Shown here one piece after another: positions 12,114 to 24,226 of a DNA stretch of 64,000 bases (position 1 is its first letter; each line of letters starts with the position of its first letter). The notes under the pieces were generated by a model, which was given only the letters and a program-made list of their open reading frames with translations, was not told the origin of the DNA and made no database searches. Origin of the DNA: Kappaphycus alvarezii (Eukaryota; Rhodophyta; Florideophyceae; Gigartinales; Solieriaceae). Both the position numbers and the translations under genes were made by a program. The stretch lies in assembly GCA_002205965.3 (NCBI GenBank), contig NADL03000512.1, positions 682,001 to 746,000 of the forward strand. The letters are read 5' to 3'.

Positions 12114-12995
12114 CAGAAGCTTAGCTACTCAATCTGGTCAACTTGAGCAGCATCCGTAGTTTGCCGCGCACCGCCACACGCAGAATTTAGTCACCCAATT
12201 CCAACTTAATTTTAAGTACTCTGCAACGTTGCACATTTAGACTGTATGTACACCAGTGATAAAAGAGTGATAACCGTATGGGGTTAAAATAAACCAAAAT
12301 TTTCCCCTTGCGTGAAGCGGTTCAGTTGCTCCACTACAATGCTGCACGACTTGCCCGATAGAGTATCAGGCCCTCTGCCCATCTGAAAATCTGGGGCATG
12401 TTACTCCTTCGGGGGTGTTTTCGCCCTCTCTAGACCCCATTCAGCTTACTTGAAAAGCCCAAGATCAAGCTGTGGCGTAGAATGACGCCACGGTTGTCCG
12501 AATACTCCGCCTGTCAAGCGTTGTTTGGTTGCCGCTAACGACGCTTCAAGTGGTGGGGTTCCACAAGCCGTGCTGCAATGGACCGGTCCTCTCCCAGGGG
12601 TTTTATGCGACCATAGTTGCTCATCAAGGATGCGGCAGCTGTTGACTACTGGTCAACACTAATGTTTCGCATTTCGCATGCCGAAATGTCTCTGACAGAA
12701 TGAAATTGCACGCTCGTAATCGTGTACAGCTGCAGTAAATAGTACGGTACATGCTGGTTTCTCTCGAGGTGATGGTGGTTGGGCGATAGATTACGACAAA
12801 TGATTTGTGACGGGAGCTATTGTGTACTACTGTTAACACTCGCTGTCATGCACTTGACCATACCGATCTGTTCTTAACTCGACAGACGCTCAAATCTTTA
12901 TGATCCCGCCACCAGTGGCTGTTTAAATTGCGGCTTCCCTACCATGAAACGGTAAGGAAATGGCTACCAATACGACTTAAACCAGAATGACAACA
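12114..12995. other. Intergenic region, no recognised gene
   Basis: Downstream of GPI and of dispersed repeat B. No frame of interest. Palindromes are sparse here (one TAGTACGGTACATG near 12,740). Confidence 0.5.
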
Positions 12996-14647
12996 TTATC
13001 CCGACAGGTACTTTTTCAAGAGCATTGTAGTCGATGGATTAAAGCCCGCTACATCAGCGCCTTCCGACCGCGCTGCTTTAAGCTGCGCACGCACTCCCTT
13101 TGCTAGCACCTTGCCAAGTTCCACACCCCATTGGTCGAAAGAATTGATCCCCCAAACAAAGCCCTCAACAGCAGTGCGATGCTCAAAAATCGCCAACAGC
13201 TGTCCGACCGAAAAAGCGTTCAATTCAGACATGAGCATCGACGAGCTCGGCCTGTTTCCGGGGAAAGTCTTGTGCGGCACAAGTTCCTCAGGGACACCTT
13301 CGGCCCGACACTGATCCGCCGTCTTACCAAATGCCAATGCATCTGGTTGGGCAAAAAAGTTGGACATCAATTCATCGTGGTTGCTCACTGGTTCTCCGAC
13401 CACCTTAATCGGCGTCTGGCTCTTGATCACACCTACAAAGTCACAAGGCACAACACGCCCTTGATGAATTAGCTGGTAAAACGAATGCTGTCCGTTCGTG
13501 CCAGGTTCTCCGAAATTTATTGGCCCCGCTTCAAAATCAAGGGACGATCCATCCAGGCGGACCCGCTTTCATTACTCTCCATATCCACTTGTTGAATGTG
13601 CGGTGCGAGTTTCAGAAGCGCCTGTTGATACGGCAACAGAGCGCGTGATGAGTAGCCCAGGAACGTGGCGTTCCAGACGCCCAGCATACCCAGAATGGCG
13701 GGAATGTTTTGTTCCAGTGGGGATTTCTGAAATGCTGATCGAGATCATTAGCGCCGGATAAAAACTCGGTGACGATATCAAAACCATACTGCAATGCAAG
13801 CGGGGCGACACCAACAGCGGAGCTAACAGAGTACCTTCCCCCAAACCCAGAAGCCAAAAGCATTTTCAGGATCGATTCCAAAGTCCTCGACGCCCTTCAA
13901 ATTAGTACTGACAGCGACCATATGCTTGGCGACGGCATCGGGGCCCATGGCGTCAATAATCCACGAACGCATTGTCTTTGCGTTGAGCATTGTTTCCGCA
14001 GTAGTGAAGGTCTTGCTAATAACAAGCACAAGGGTTGTCTCAGGATTCAAACTCTCTCGAGCCCGACAAGCATCAACGGGATCAATGTTTGCCAAGAACC
14101 TGAGACGACGGCCCCTAGCAGCGGTAGCGGCTTTCGGATCCATGCGTAAAGCCTCGTAAACAAACTCCGGGCCCAAGTAACTACCACCAATACCAACAGT
14201 CACATCCACCAAAGGTTTTCCAGTAGCTCCAAGCCACTCACCCGAACGAACCTTGTCAGAAAAGGCCTTTATCTTATCCAAAACTCCGTAAACTTGAGGG
14301 ACGACATCAACACCATCAACGAGAATAGAAGCATCTCTCGGGGCACGCAAGGCGACATGAAGAACGGCTCTGCCCTCCGTGGAGTTGATCTTCTCCCCGG
14401 CAAACATGGCGGCAATCTTGTCGGGGACTTTGGTACGACGGGCGAGGTCGAAGAGTAGGGAGAGAGTATCCAGGGTGAGACGTTGACGCGAGTAATCGAG
14501 TAGAATGCCGGCGTGGGAGGCGGTCATAGCGTTGCAACGTTCGGGATCCATGAGAAGATCGCGGAGGTGGAGGTTGTTGGTGGCGTCGGCGGCGCTGCGT
14601 AGGACGTCCATGGCGGCGGCGACCTCGGGTTCGGTAGTGGCGACCAT
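12996..14647 (-). CDS. GPI: Glucose-6-phosphate isomerase (frame breaks)
   Basis: Interconverts glucose-6-phosphate and fructose-6-phosphate. From the ATG at 14,647 the protein reads through [20 protein letters not shown] (phosphosugar binding), [33 protein letters not shown] and [19 protein letters not shown]. After frame changes near 13,845, 13,705 and 13,580 it continues with [57 protein letters not shown] (conserved active-site loop), and a last part with [20 protein letters not shown], the family signature with the catalytic Lys. The span gives about 550 codons, the usual GPI length, without introns. The substrate and catalytic signatures are all present, so only the indels argue against function. 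Confidence 0.9.
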
Positions 14648-16005
14648 TGTGTTGCGTTTGCGATGTGGGGGCGTGATGACGGTACGGTTGGGGGATGGTT
14701 GGGGTGGAGCGAATGTTTATGGGATTGGTGGGGGCTGGTAGAATGTCAAGGGGCTCGAGTTGCAAGAGCGGATCAGTGGACGATCTGGAGTGACAGGCGT
14801 GAACTCCCTTTGGTGGCATCGTGCTGGAGAGGGTTTGGTACACAGATTAGTGCCGTAAGGCAGGCAAAGAATGCAAAGGAATACAGCATGGCACTGCTAC
14901 GCCACAAAGGACAATTGTACTGTACAGCGAAAAGTTGGATTGGATTGGCTTGTAGGGTTTTTTTGTCTTTCTCTTTCTAATGCTTATTCGAAGATTGTAG
15001 TTGCAAGGTTCCGTAGAACGTTCCATCCAAAGACCGAAAACATGGCAGGGGCTCAACTTGGTAAGATTCAGAGTACAGTACAGAAAAGTACAGTACGTAC
15101 AGTATTTGGTTGGATATTAAAATTGTACAGATACCGTTGGTGTTTTACTGTACTGAACACATTACAGTACTACGCAGTGGTACCATATTACCTGCAGCTT
15201 GATTCTCTGCAAAAGCACGGTACTGTATGTAACCATTATCACTGGTGTACTCTCTTGTATAGTATCGATGGAACTTTATGGCATCAGTACAGTATAACAG
15301 GTGTCCGCTGCAGGCTGCTACCTAAGAGCTAACCGGGTGGTCCACGTCGGCCACGTGCAGCGACATGCGCGACAAAATACTGTAGATTGTGCACTCGACG
15401 ACCAGATTGTGCTACAGTACTAATGCGCTAATGCACTAAAGGAACATTGGTGTGCGGTGCCTCCCCAAAATCTTTCTGTAAAGCCAGCATCATACTGTAC
15501 AGTACAGTACAGTACACTGTTCTCTACTGCTCCACAGCAGTATTGTACAGTAGTTTTGTACGTAGAGTACAGTACTGTACAACGCTGTACTGTACGTGTA
15601 CAAACTATTGCCTGTGGTACTGTCCGGTAGAATACAGAAATAGAAACAATCTGTCATTGGATTTCCATCCACAGTGATTCCCACGAATGGAAGATTACTA
15701 GAGCCCTGCTACTCATCTTTGAAACTCCGAGCCTACATCTGGATACGACGGACATCAAAGGCCCAACATTCTCGCTTCACAATCACGCGGTTCGATGTAT
15801 CGACAGGCGTTTGATGTAAAATCACCAGATGTTTTCGCCACCTGTTGTTCAATTTCCTTGGAATCTTTAAATAAGAACAGCTTCCGGGATTTCCACCTTT
15901 GATGACCGTGGACAACTGCCAACTTGCCCTACAGGGATTGTTTGCTATCTCCCTTTTCTTTGTACCCCTACCGACCTATGTAAATGATTAGCAGCACGAA
16001 AAGCA
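14648..16005. other. Intergenic region rich in TACAGTAC palindromes
   Basis: Upstream region of GPI and downstream region of the ELO gene. Palindrome clusters: about 15,070-15,105, 15,125-15,175, 15,410-15,425 and especially 15,495-15,605, where TACTGTACAGTACAGTACAGTAC is followed by repeated GTACAG/CTGTAC units. No gene seen; frames that translate the palindromes (for example 15,447-15,677) are not credible proteins. Confidence 0.7.
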
Positions 16006-16845
16006 CTACGCTTCCTTTGCCTTACCCCGGTATGTCTTTCGATAAAAGTCTGCAATAGTTTGAACAACACTAGGGCGTGCACGATAAATACCCCAACGCC
16101 CAGTTTCTGTGCTCTTGTCGCACATTGACCCCTTGCAAAACGAAAATTGGCATTGCCATGGAGACCCCGACAAGAAACTGAACAAGTTGCATGGATGTGA
16201 TCAAGCTTTTGGCACCCAACCTTACTCCAATCACTGTCAGTGCATAGTACGCATACATAATCGTGTGAATTGCTGAATTCAAGCTCACAAACACAAACGT
16301 CATGGGCGAATGGCTTGCTTGCAACGCATACGAACATACGATGGTTACGGCATGATGATAAACCTGTAGGAAACTTGGTTGCTTGCCTTTTACAATCAAA
16401 AGGGCCGTGTCCACCAGTTCCCAATACTTGCTAAGATAGAACAGAAACCCCAGTAGTGCAAGCCTGCCTCCCACAACCCACTTGTGCAATACATGTTCTC
16501 AAAGCCGTGCGTTTTGTAGTAATTAAGAGAGAGTGGTATTGTGTTCGAGGCGGTCCAAAATGAAAAGGCGCAGAGAAGAAGATTGTGCACAAGAACAAAC
16601 AATCGGAACAACGGGGATTTCCCGTTGGTCTTGAGGCTACGGCAAAGAAGAGTGAAATGCGGTTTCAGCCCAAGATAGATCATAACACCAAAAGGCACCA
16701 GAGTTTGGCTCCATTAAAACATGACGTGGACGCACACCCACAATCAGCTCACTGATCGTTACAGCTGCTCCCCGCTGTTGAGGGAAAGAACGTAGGAGCG
16801 GAATGCATCGACAGGGGTGAGCAAATTGTCCACGATAGAATCCAT
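16006..16845 (-). CDS. ELO-family fatty-acid elongase (frame breaks)
   Basis: ELO proteins are ER membrane condensing enzymes that add two carbons from malonyl-CoA to acyl-CoA. From the likely ATG at 16,845 (MDSIVDNLLTPVDAF), two in-frame stops or indels lie near 16,735-16,790. Then come several hydrophobic segments and the family block FYLSKYWELVDTALLIVKGK, directly followed by QPSFLQVYHH, where the catalytic HxxHH box reads QVYHH. SLNSAIHTIMYAYYAL and the ITSMQLVQFLVG segment follow. A frame change near 16,100 gives the C-terminus ADFYRKTYRGKAKEA with a lysine-rich end like an ER-retention tail. The span encodes about 279 codons, normal for the family. A first His replaced by Gln is known from some algal and protist polyunsaturated-acid elongases, so that substrate class is possible. 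Confidence 0.85.
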
Positions 16846-18109
16846 AGGGGAGGGGTGACGCTCCGCAAATGTGAGGTGCAACCTGAAATCAATGCGCAAC
16901 GAAAACAAGCAAAGAGCAAGGATGTGCAAAGGAACTGCGCGAGGGTGAGAGTCTGATCGGGGCGAGAGAGCGGATGACAGGGCGATGTATACTGGGATGT
17001 GAACACAGCCGATCGACCTGAAGCACGCAAGGCGCTTGCGATGAGTGGTGGAGTAAGTTATTGCACATAGAGTGCTCTTTGATGTCGATGGCTACGAACC
17101 TGATTCGGGTGCAGTAAAGCATTGGGAATTTCTCTCAGAAGTCGGCATGGACACAACTGAGGCCCAAAAAGTAATGGCAATAGGCCCAAATTGGCGACCT
17201 GAAAATCAGTACTGTAATGCATATGGACTGTAAGTTATTTGGGTACTACAATGTCGGATCTCATTGGTTATTTGGTTGAAACGTCACTGAGCTGTACAAA
17301 GATTACGTTGAACTTGTCCATATGTAAAATAAAAACGTTAAAGCCATTGTTCATTGCCAGTCGTTGTCTTGTGTCATACCGTACTTTACAGTGCGATAAC
17401 ATTATTTCAACTGCTGTACCGTACCGCACAACAAAGAGAATCGCCATCCTTTCTGCACACACAAGAGTATCCTTGCTGCGTCGCTCACTCCCACAGACAC
17501 TGTACTGTACATATACTGTACAGTACAGTACAATCCTGTACGGTATACGGTATTCCGTTGAGATAAAAATATCGCATACTGAAGGTTACTAAGAGCATCT
17601 CCACTGGCTCGTCAAATTGTAAACCGAGAGTGACAATCCCGACCATTTTATTGGTCAACTAAATTCAATCGAAATTTGGCATCAAAAGGCCAGACAGGTT
17701 GACACTTGTTTAACCGGAGAAAATGTCGACACGAGGTGTTGTCCGTGTTGTACACTATATACTGTACGAATGCTCTCGGCCAATCACAGGCCACGACTGA
17801 ACGGACTTGGCAGATCCAATGATTTGTTCCCTAAACAGCCAACTGGACTTTGTACCCGTTCACTGTGCCTTCCTTTCCCACTCGCCATCGCTGACACTAC
17901 GCATACAACAGTCCGCGCGGCTGAAAACTTCGGAGCTTTAAGACACGCACCCAACCTGCAGTACATATCTGATCTCCCTGCGCCCCGCCCAGTGAAAGAA
18001 GGGACAAGTGATAAGTACCGCATCAACTGACCTAGTCGGTGACGCAAGCCGCAAGGTCGTCGCCCTGGCCCCTCCTCACCAACTTCTCCTTCTCTGTCGA
18101 GTAATGGTT
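16846..18109. other. Intergenic region with palindromes
   Basis: Upstream region of the ELO gene and beyond. A palindrome cluster occupies about 17,498-17,550 (ACTGTACTGTACATATACTGTACAG type), with more copies at 17,385-17,425. No recognised gene. Confidence 0.6.
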
Positions 18110-18205
18110 TTTTCTCTACCCTATCACTGTACGCGTTCGCCAAAAGGTCACGATTGTACAATATCTCAAACGCTGGTGTAGATATCGACGTCTAACGACA
18201 GTCCG
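18110..18205 (-). repeat. Dispersed repeat C, copy 1
   Basis: Closely matches 24,165-24,245 in the same orientation (shared: GCCAAAAGGTCACGATTGTAC, TCAAACGC.GGTGTAGA.ATCGACGT, CGACAG). On the minus strand both copies encode STPAFE then YNRDLLA.AY, so the similarity is also conserved as protein. Beyond these about 85 bases the two loci diverge. It could be the start of a small gene family or of a mobile-element protein. Confidence 0.65.
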
Positions 18206-19403
18206 GATTAGAAGCTGCTGATTTCTACACCTTCGTCAAAAAAGCCGTTGTCAAGGAACCAATTTCGGGCTCGATACAATACTGAAGAATAAAAGGACAT
18301 CTCTCACCGTGACGGATGAGACATCTTTAACTTTCCTGCAATTGCAAGGGAGCTACTCAGCTTTTTCATGATTGAATCCGCTCAACCGTCTGCAACGCCC
18401 GAAATGAGCACGCAATCTGTTTCTCTTCCCAGTTTGAGCGATGTTTGGATATTGCTTGCACAATGCTTTCAGCTACATCCCTGATATTCCCCGACCAGTT
18501 TTTCACCAGGCCGTTACACGGACCTCCAACGCTCTACGAGAAGGTTGAACTTTATGGTGCATCTTTTGTTATGGAGAGCTTCGTCGATGAAATCTATTTG
18601 AACGCTGCAGACCGAGGGAATCGCCCAATCTAACTCAATGTATGGTTTTCTCATGCTCTTGAACTAGTCCTGATGCTTTTACAGCTATCATCAGAAAATC
18701 TAAGTCTGCTATGGGCTCACCCAACCCCCTCATCTCGCGTGGTGGACACAGATAAAGTAATGTTGTAAACATCACTACCGCTCCTACTCCACATCCAGTA
18801 CAGGTACCCACTATGGCACCGAGCAACCAGGGCAACCAGCCTGCCGGAATTTCTTCTCCACAGGCGACGGACATTCGTTAACATGTAGCGCCGGGTTCGC
18901 TCGCTGGTAGTACTCAGCTTGGAACATAGCAAACTTGTGGGTGTTAAGCGCACACGAGCAGATCAAGGTAGAACTGTGGTTGAAATTTTGGTTGAGGCTG
19001 GCTTGGTAAAGCCGGCCGCTCCAAACCAGGGTTTATATGGAACTGAAGATAGCTACAAACTAAAGGAAAATTCAGTCTAACAGTAGCGAATTCAAAGGCA
19101 TTCCCGTAAAACAGCCCTTACGGTATCGTAAGTAGCTTTCAGAATTGTAGTCGGCACGATTTAAATACTCTGGCAAGATGTAAGCGGTACATTGATCCAG
19201 GTGGCATGGGATAGCAAGGCGAATTTTGATTTGTAAGCAATGATATAATATCCCAGTATGCAACTCGCCCGTAACTATTCCAAGTGTACCAATGGGGTCA
19301 AATGCTGTGTTCAGAACTGTAAGGAAAGTGTAATGACAGCAAAGTGCCTTGTAGCCCTTGCTGCAAGGTTAGCAGTGGTTGAATTTACAGTACATTAGAT
19401 GCA
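18206..19403. other. Spacer upstream of the first copia element
   Basis: Several short frames with no family motif (for example 18,445-18,633 +). A 5' LTR of the copia element would be expected near 19,300, but I found no match to sequence after 23,026. Confidence 0.4.
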
Positions 19404-20285
19404 GTGAATTTGTGTAAAGTCGTAAGTTCTGTGAAGTTAAATACAACAAAACTCCTGTTGGAGCAGCATCAAATGTCGTTGCGCTCATTTTTCCCTCGTT
19501 TGCCTACCTCATTTATGGAATATAAGAATGGGACCGGGACCCATGGTAATGTGGGCACTGTGCTAACTGTGCCCATTGAAATACCTTTCGAGATTGATAA
19601 TCTTGCCGTCAGATATGAAGATCCGAAGAAAGCGAACTATGGCGTGCTGGGTATGAAAGATTACAAGCTCAGCGGCGACAATGAGCAAGACATCAAGGAA
19701 AAGATTAATATTTACGAGATCTGTGCGCGTCAGTATGGCTTGTCGGACCGTTGAAAGAGTTACTTCTCTATCTACGCCTTCGATGGCGTTGCGCGCCGCT
19801 ACTTCATGGCAAATACCTCTCCAAGTATGCGTTCTAACGAGATATGCAACGTGATGGATAAATATTTTAACAGTGATGTCCCACTCCCATTCGCCGGAAG
19901 GAACATTACGTCGACGACAGCGAAAGTATAGAAATGACTTCGCTTCATGCCGCAGAGCTAGTCCGGGAAATGCGCAAGGCGAGGGCACAACGTATAACGA
20001 TTTTTGCATCGGCACTGGAGCCCCACACTCCATAATTGGACGGAAAAAGCTGAATAGGCTATTTAGTGAACGAGGTATCCACGATGTGAAGATAAAGCCA
20101 TCTTCTGAGAGTTTTCGCGTCGCAGATACGGTGTTCAGTTCGCTGGGCAGAATCTACATAGAACTGAATACTCCTCCAGGGCCCCACTAGTTCGCGCCTG
20201 CCTTGTTGTAGTACAGACCGACATACCCGCACTTCTGGGTATGGACATTAAGGATAAGGAGGGCCTGACCCATGCCTTTTTTCAA
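19404..20285 (+). pseudogene. gag and protease part of copia remnant
   Basis: A gag-like stretch (19,470-19,750, continuing in other frames) contains SGDNEQDIKEKINIYEICAR. It leads to a retropepsin-like segment at 19,990-20,270: DFCIGTGAPHSIIGRKKL, then VADTVFSSLGRIYIEL, then VVQTDIPALLGMDI. The catalytic D-T/S-G-A motif reads G-T-G-A, so the active-site Asp is lost. Stops separate the parts. Confidence 0.7.
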
Positions 20286-20429
20286 ACCACCTAGCGAAGC
20301 GTAGAAGTATTCAGACAGGTGAGGGAAGAGATGGATTCATGGACTTTTGGTATTGTCCGATCTTTCGCTCCCGCAATAACCACTTGTACACCGAGATTCG
20401 TTTTACTCCTCGCAAATCTTTACTCGGAC

Positions 20430-21145
20430 GCAACTTTCGAAGCTCTACCGCAACTTCTTCCATCATGTGTATCCATGCTGTTCAATTTGATCAAACGGTC
20501 TAACCAGAACATGCGACGCCTGAGACGCGACGCACACTGGAAGAAATCGAGAAGAATTGCGATCCATGTCAACGCATTAAGCTAGACCCTCACCCCTTCT
20601 GTGTGAGTATCGGAAGCGAGGACTTGAGATTCAACGAGCGGGTAATGACGGACATTATATGCTTTGGTAGCGATCATGTGTTTACATGTGAATGTTAGGC
20701 TACGCACTTCAGCGCAGCTGTTTTCTTGAAGTCAATAAGCATAAATGATTTATGCGAAGCGTTTATCCAATGCTGGGTGTCTGTATAAACGGGTCTCCCA
20801 AATCGCATCCTGATCGATTAAGGGTCGAATTTCGGGAAAGATTCATCCACTTGGCGAGATGTCCCGACGTTCAAGTCGATAGGACCGAGATCGAGGCAGA
20901 CTCAAGCCTTAGTTTGGCCGAAATGTACCGTGGACCACTGAGAATGACATATCACAAGATCATCTTCGTCAGACCCGGCACTAAAAGAGAGGTTGCCTTG
21001 GAATGTGCCATAAAGGCTGCGAACGACACACTGGGATCTGAGGGTCTACTGCTATCTGCGCTGGTGTTTGGTGAGTATCCCCGTCTGATGACCCCTCAGA
21101 ACCCAGAGATAGACATCCAACCATTGCCGAACGTGCTCAATTAGC
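20430..21145 (+). pseudogene. Integrase part of copia remnant
   Basis: A zinc-finger-like N-terminus (about 20,460-20,600) includes TLEEIEKNCDPCQRIKLD in one frame. The DDE core is hard to follow through stops. The C-terminal part at 20,950-21,145 has AIKAANDTLGSEGLL followed by SALVFGEYPRLMTP, a stretch typical of copia-like integrases of fungi and algae. Confidence 0.65.
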
Positions 21146-21408
21146 TGCGTTTGCGGGAAAAGAAATGGAGAAAGAGATGTCTGCTCTAAAACTTCAGCGA
21201 GACCCCACCATGCCGTACCGCTGGCCTGCGACCGAGCTTATGAGCGGGAGATAAAGTCTTGGTATGACGTGATAATATCGTCAATAGCCGAGTCGTCGAG
21301 TGGGTGGGACCTTTTACCGTTCTGGAATGACCCAGAGCGAAATTTAGTCAAGGTGCTGGATGTTGCCGTTGGCCCCGCTAAACAATTTCACCTAGTACAG
21401 GTCAAACC

Positions 21409-22510
21409 GTGCTTCTAACCGGAGGTATTAGCCATACTTTTCATGTTGATGTCGCTGCAGGAATGTCCTCATTCCGCTCACCAAAGGATAACAGGATCTA
21501 CATGGCTGATGTTTTGGAACCAGAAGACGTTAGGACTCATAGCAAGGAGATGACGCAGGCCAAACTACGAGAGATACAGGACCCGCTAAGACGCTGCAAA
21601 TTCCGCGTTGTGCTCAAGGAAGAGGTTCCTCCCGGCGCAAACCTCCTGACAGGACGATTCGAGCTGGCGATCAAGTCTTCATTCGATGAAAGGACTAGAT
21701 TCAAGGCCCGGTATGTTATCTGCGGGCACAAAGATAAATGGGAGGAGCTTATGGGCCACAAAAACAGTACGATACGTCCACCATATGTGCGACTACTGCT
21801 CGCCATGGCAGCAATCTTTAATTTTGATGTATGGTCCGCCGATATACGATAGGCATACCTCCAAGCCTCGGAACCGCTGGGAAGGACATATATCTACGCC
21901 ATCCGCCTCCCGAGCTTAACCTCAAACCAGATCAATATCTGAAACTTCTGGTGCCTCTGTATGGCCTTTGCGATGCTGGAGATTTGTGGCACCAAACGCT
22001 CGATCGGCATCATCAGACCAAACTGGGCGTGACACCTTCCACCCTAGACCCAACTCTATACTATGTGTTAGAAAGGAACGTCCTCATTGGTCTCAGTGGT
22101 GCCTATGTCGATGACATTCTGAGAGCAGGGAACAATAAGTTCCGCCAGCGGACGGAATCGACGAGGGAAAAGTTTGGGATGGCCGAGGAGGTGAAGCTTC
22201 CTTTTGAGTTTACAGGCTTCTCACTTGATCGATCAAAGCAAGGTGATCTTGTACTAGACCAGCACCACTATATACGGAAGCAGGAATGTTTAACACTTGA
22301 TGCACACCTCGTAAGCTTCCGCTCGATGCGAATGCGTCTGGCCTGGTCTGCCATTTCACGCCCCGATTGTCTTTTTGAGATAGCACAGCTAGCGCATGTA
22401 ACTCCAGATATGTACGAGAAAATCCACAAGTGTACATCCGAAGACAGAACAAAGCGATTTAGTAATCTGTTGACAATCGAACTGTGTTACGGATTCCGAC
22501 TCTGGACTTA
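21409..22510 (+). pseudogene. Reverse transcriptase part of copia remnant
   Basis: The RT begins with KLREIQDPLRRCKFRVVLKE and RFELAIKSSFDERTRFKARY. It breaks at a stop at 21,850 just after FDVWSADIR, and continues in another frame with QAYLQASEPLGRTYIYAI, LLVPLYGLCDAGDLWHQ and the catalytic AYVDDIL (about 22,102-22,122). The YxDD core is intact, but the frame breaks exclude a working enzyme. Confidence 0.85.
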
Positions 22511-23025
22511 GACACGCTGCGACTTACTGGATTCTCCGGTGCTAATAACCACGATTTATCATCTCAGCTCGGGTATTTAATCTTCCTTACGGATGCACAC
22601 GGACGAGCTGTGCCCATTGTCTTTAAATAGTACGAGGCAAGGAGGATAACAAGATCAGATATGTCAGGGGAATTAATCGCGTTCAGTGATATGTTCGACT
22701 ACGGCATTGCCCTGTCACATGACCTAACTGCGATGTTGAACAATTCTGTCACAGCACAATTACTGAAAGTCAGCAACAGTCTATTCGACGTGATCTCTAA
22801 GAGGTCTTGCACTTCCGAGAAGAGAATGATGCTGGATATAGCCGCATCGAGAGATGGATTCATGAAAAAAGTGATATCAGAATCGGCTTTATTCGAAGCT
22901 CTACTAATTTTGCCGATGGTCTGACCAAATACATGTCGCCTGCCACACTTCGAAACTTCCTACTTACTAGGAGGCTAGACGTGCTCCCCGAACAGTGGTT
23001 AATCCGAAGTGATGTCATTACTTGA
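22511..23025 (+). pseudogene. RNase H part of copia remnant
   Basis: Fragments include TGFSGANNHDLSSQLGYLIF, MSGELIAFSDMFDYGIAL and, in the last frame, STNFADGLTKYMSPATLRNF, the typical end of a copia polyprotein. The usual first Asp of the RNase H motif (D-A-S) is replaced by Gly-Ala at about 22,540. Confidence 0.7.
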
Positions 23026-23626
23026 ATGAGGCATGATTCAACTCCCTTTTAATAAACATAGCCTTTCTATGGTCAACTCTAAGACCTCTGCCAGCTGAAG
23101 CCCCTGAACTTTAGGCCCTGCGCAAGCACGAAGACAGGCCTCGAACGCTTGCAGGGCGCAAGGCTCGGCAGGATCGAGGATGATGTGCTTTGTCGCATCG
23201 AAGAGCACGACGTGATCGACGAGCTCCGTATGCGTTGACAGCAGGCGTAACAGCCAGATCCCGGACTAATATCCTAACATGCGCCGAAAAGCGGCCCCGA
23301 AACGCTCGCGGTAAAATTTCCCTCTCTCCAGGGGGCTGCGCACGGCAAGACCAATACGACGCTGGAACACCAAGGGGCCGACTTGTTTGAGGTTCTTTAG
23401 GTGAACTGCCTGCTCCTGCAGCCATAGCAGAGCCGCCTAGGCTTACCCCGTGCCGCAAATAATGTGGAAGCCATTAACAATACAAGCCAGCGAGCAGTCA
23501 AGGTCTTTGATCGAGGCGAACGGGGCGCCAAGTTCACGCAGGTAACATTGATTCAAGCCGCTATGGTTGGCGTGGGAGCTGTGGCCTGCGGTTATAACAG
23601 CTACTCCTGGGCCTGCTTACAGTACC
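23026..23626. other. Spacer with a GC-rich unrecognised segment
   Basis: AATAAAC lies at about 23,051, just past the copia coding end, and could be part of a lost 3' LTR. The segment 23,100-23,460 is GC-richer and open on the minus strand for 115 residues. In a different minus frame there is a protein-like stretch with VVLFDATKHIILDPAEPCAL. I could not assign it. Confidence 0.35.
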
Positions 23627-24226
23627 TCATGTGAACCGATTTTCCCTCGTGTCATACCTGGGAGCTCCGGCCCGAAAGGGCCTAAACTTTATGTCTCTTT
23701 GCGACTTCCCCAATGCTGCAGTTCGCAGCTCGACGAGACGGCCGCCAAACGACTGCACCGTGAAGGTGTGACCTACACGGGCCAGTGCGACGATATGTCG
23801 TTGGCTTTCCCAGCTGTGGCATACCAAACTCCTTCCTTCAAGGTGTGTGCCCGACCTCTTCGCCATCCCGACACAAATGACATTGATCGTCCATGCCTCC
23901 CTCCTCTCATATTTGTGCACTCTCCTTCGCCCTTCCCGAATTGCCGACTTGACCAACTTCGCCGCCCCAAGATCTGCAGCCTCCATCGCTTCGATCCACA
24001 CCCCCTGAGACCACAACTCCACAACGTCCAGCATCTCCCTTCCGGCGGCTACCGCTAAGAGCCGCCCCATTGTTGCCTTGAACGGACCTACTCGCGTCGC
24101 CGCGTTCTTGTTCATCTTGCTCCGACTCACGGCCACCCAACTTCTGCGTCCCTTAGTCGCCGCTACTTTGTACGCGTATGCCAAAAGGTCACGATTGTAC
24201 TTTACCTCAAACGCCGGTGTAGACAT
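23627..24226 (-). CDS. Unrecognised 199-residue protein beginning in repeat C
   Basis: An uninterrupted frame starts with MSTPAFEVKYNRDLLAYAYK. Its first 20 residues are also encoded at 18,110-18,205 (repeat C). A part around residues 50-75 (MGRLLAVAAGREMLDVVELW) has the spacing of an ankyrin repeat, but only one such unit is visible. The C-terminal half is basic and without motif. Because only the N-terminus recurs elsewhere, the frame may be a repeat-derived fusion rather than a conserved gene. Confidence 0.35.
   Translation of the reverse strand: MSTPAFEVKYNRDLLAYAYKVAATKGRRSWVAVSRSKMNKNAATRVGPFKATMGRLLAVAAGREMLDVVELWSQGVWIEAMEAADLGAAKLVKSAIREGRRRVHKYERREAWTINVICVGMAKRSGTHLEGRSLVCHSWESQRHIVALARVGHTFTVQSFGGRLVELRTAALGKSQRDIKFRPFRAGAPRYDTRENRFT

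Larger units (their letters stand above)
19404..23025 (+). mobile_element. Decayed Ty1/copia-order retrotransposon
   Basis: Homology blocks run in the order gag-like, protease, integrase, reverse transcriptase, RNase H, which is the Ty1/copia order, all on the plus strand. Each block is interrupted by stops and frame changes, so the element is dead. No LTR pair was found, so the true ends are uncertain. It is clearly different in sequence from the better preserved copia element at 34.5-39.0 kb. Confidence 0.88.

Noticed and set aside
15495-15605. Possible CRISPR array from regularly repeated TACAGTAC units
   Set aside because: The units are 8-14 base palindromes without unique spacers of even length, and the DNA is eukaryotic.
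23627-24226. Calling the 199-residue frame an ankyrin-repeat protein
   Set aside because: Only one weak repeat-like unit is visible; a family call would overstate the evidence.
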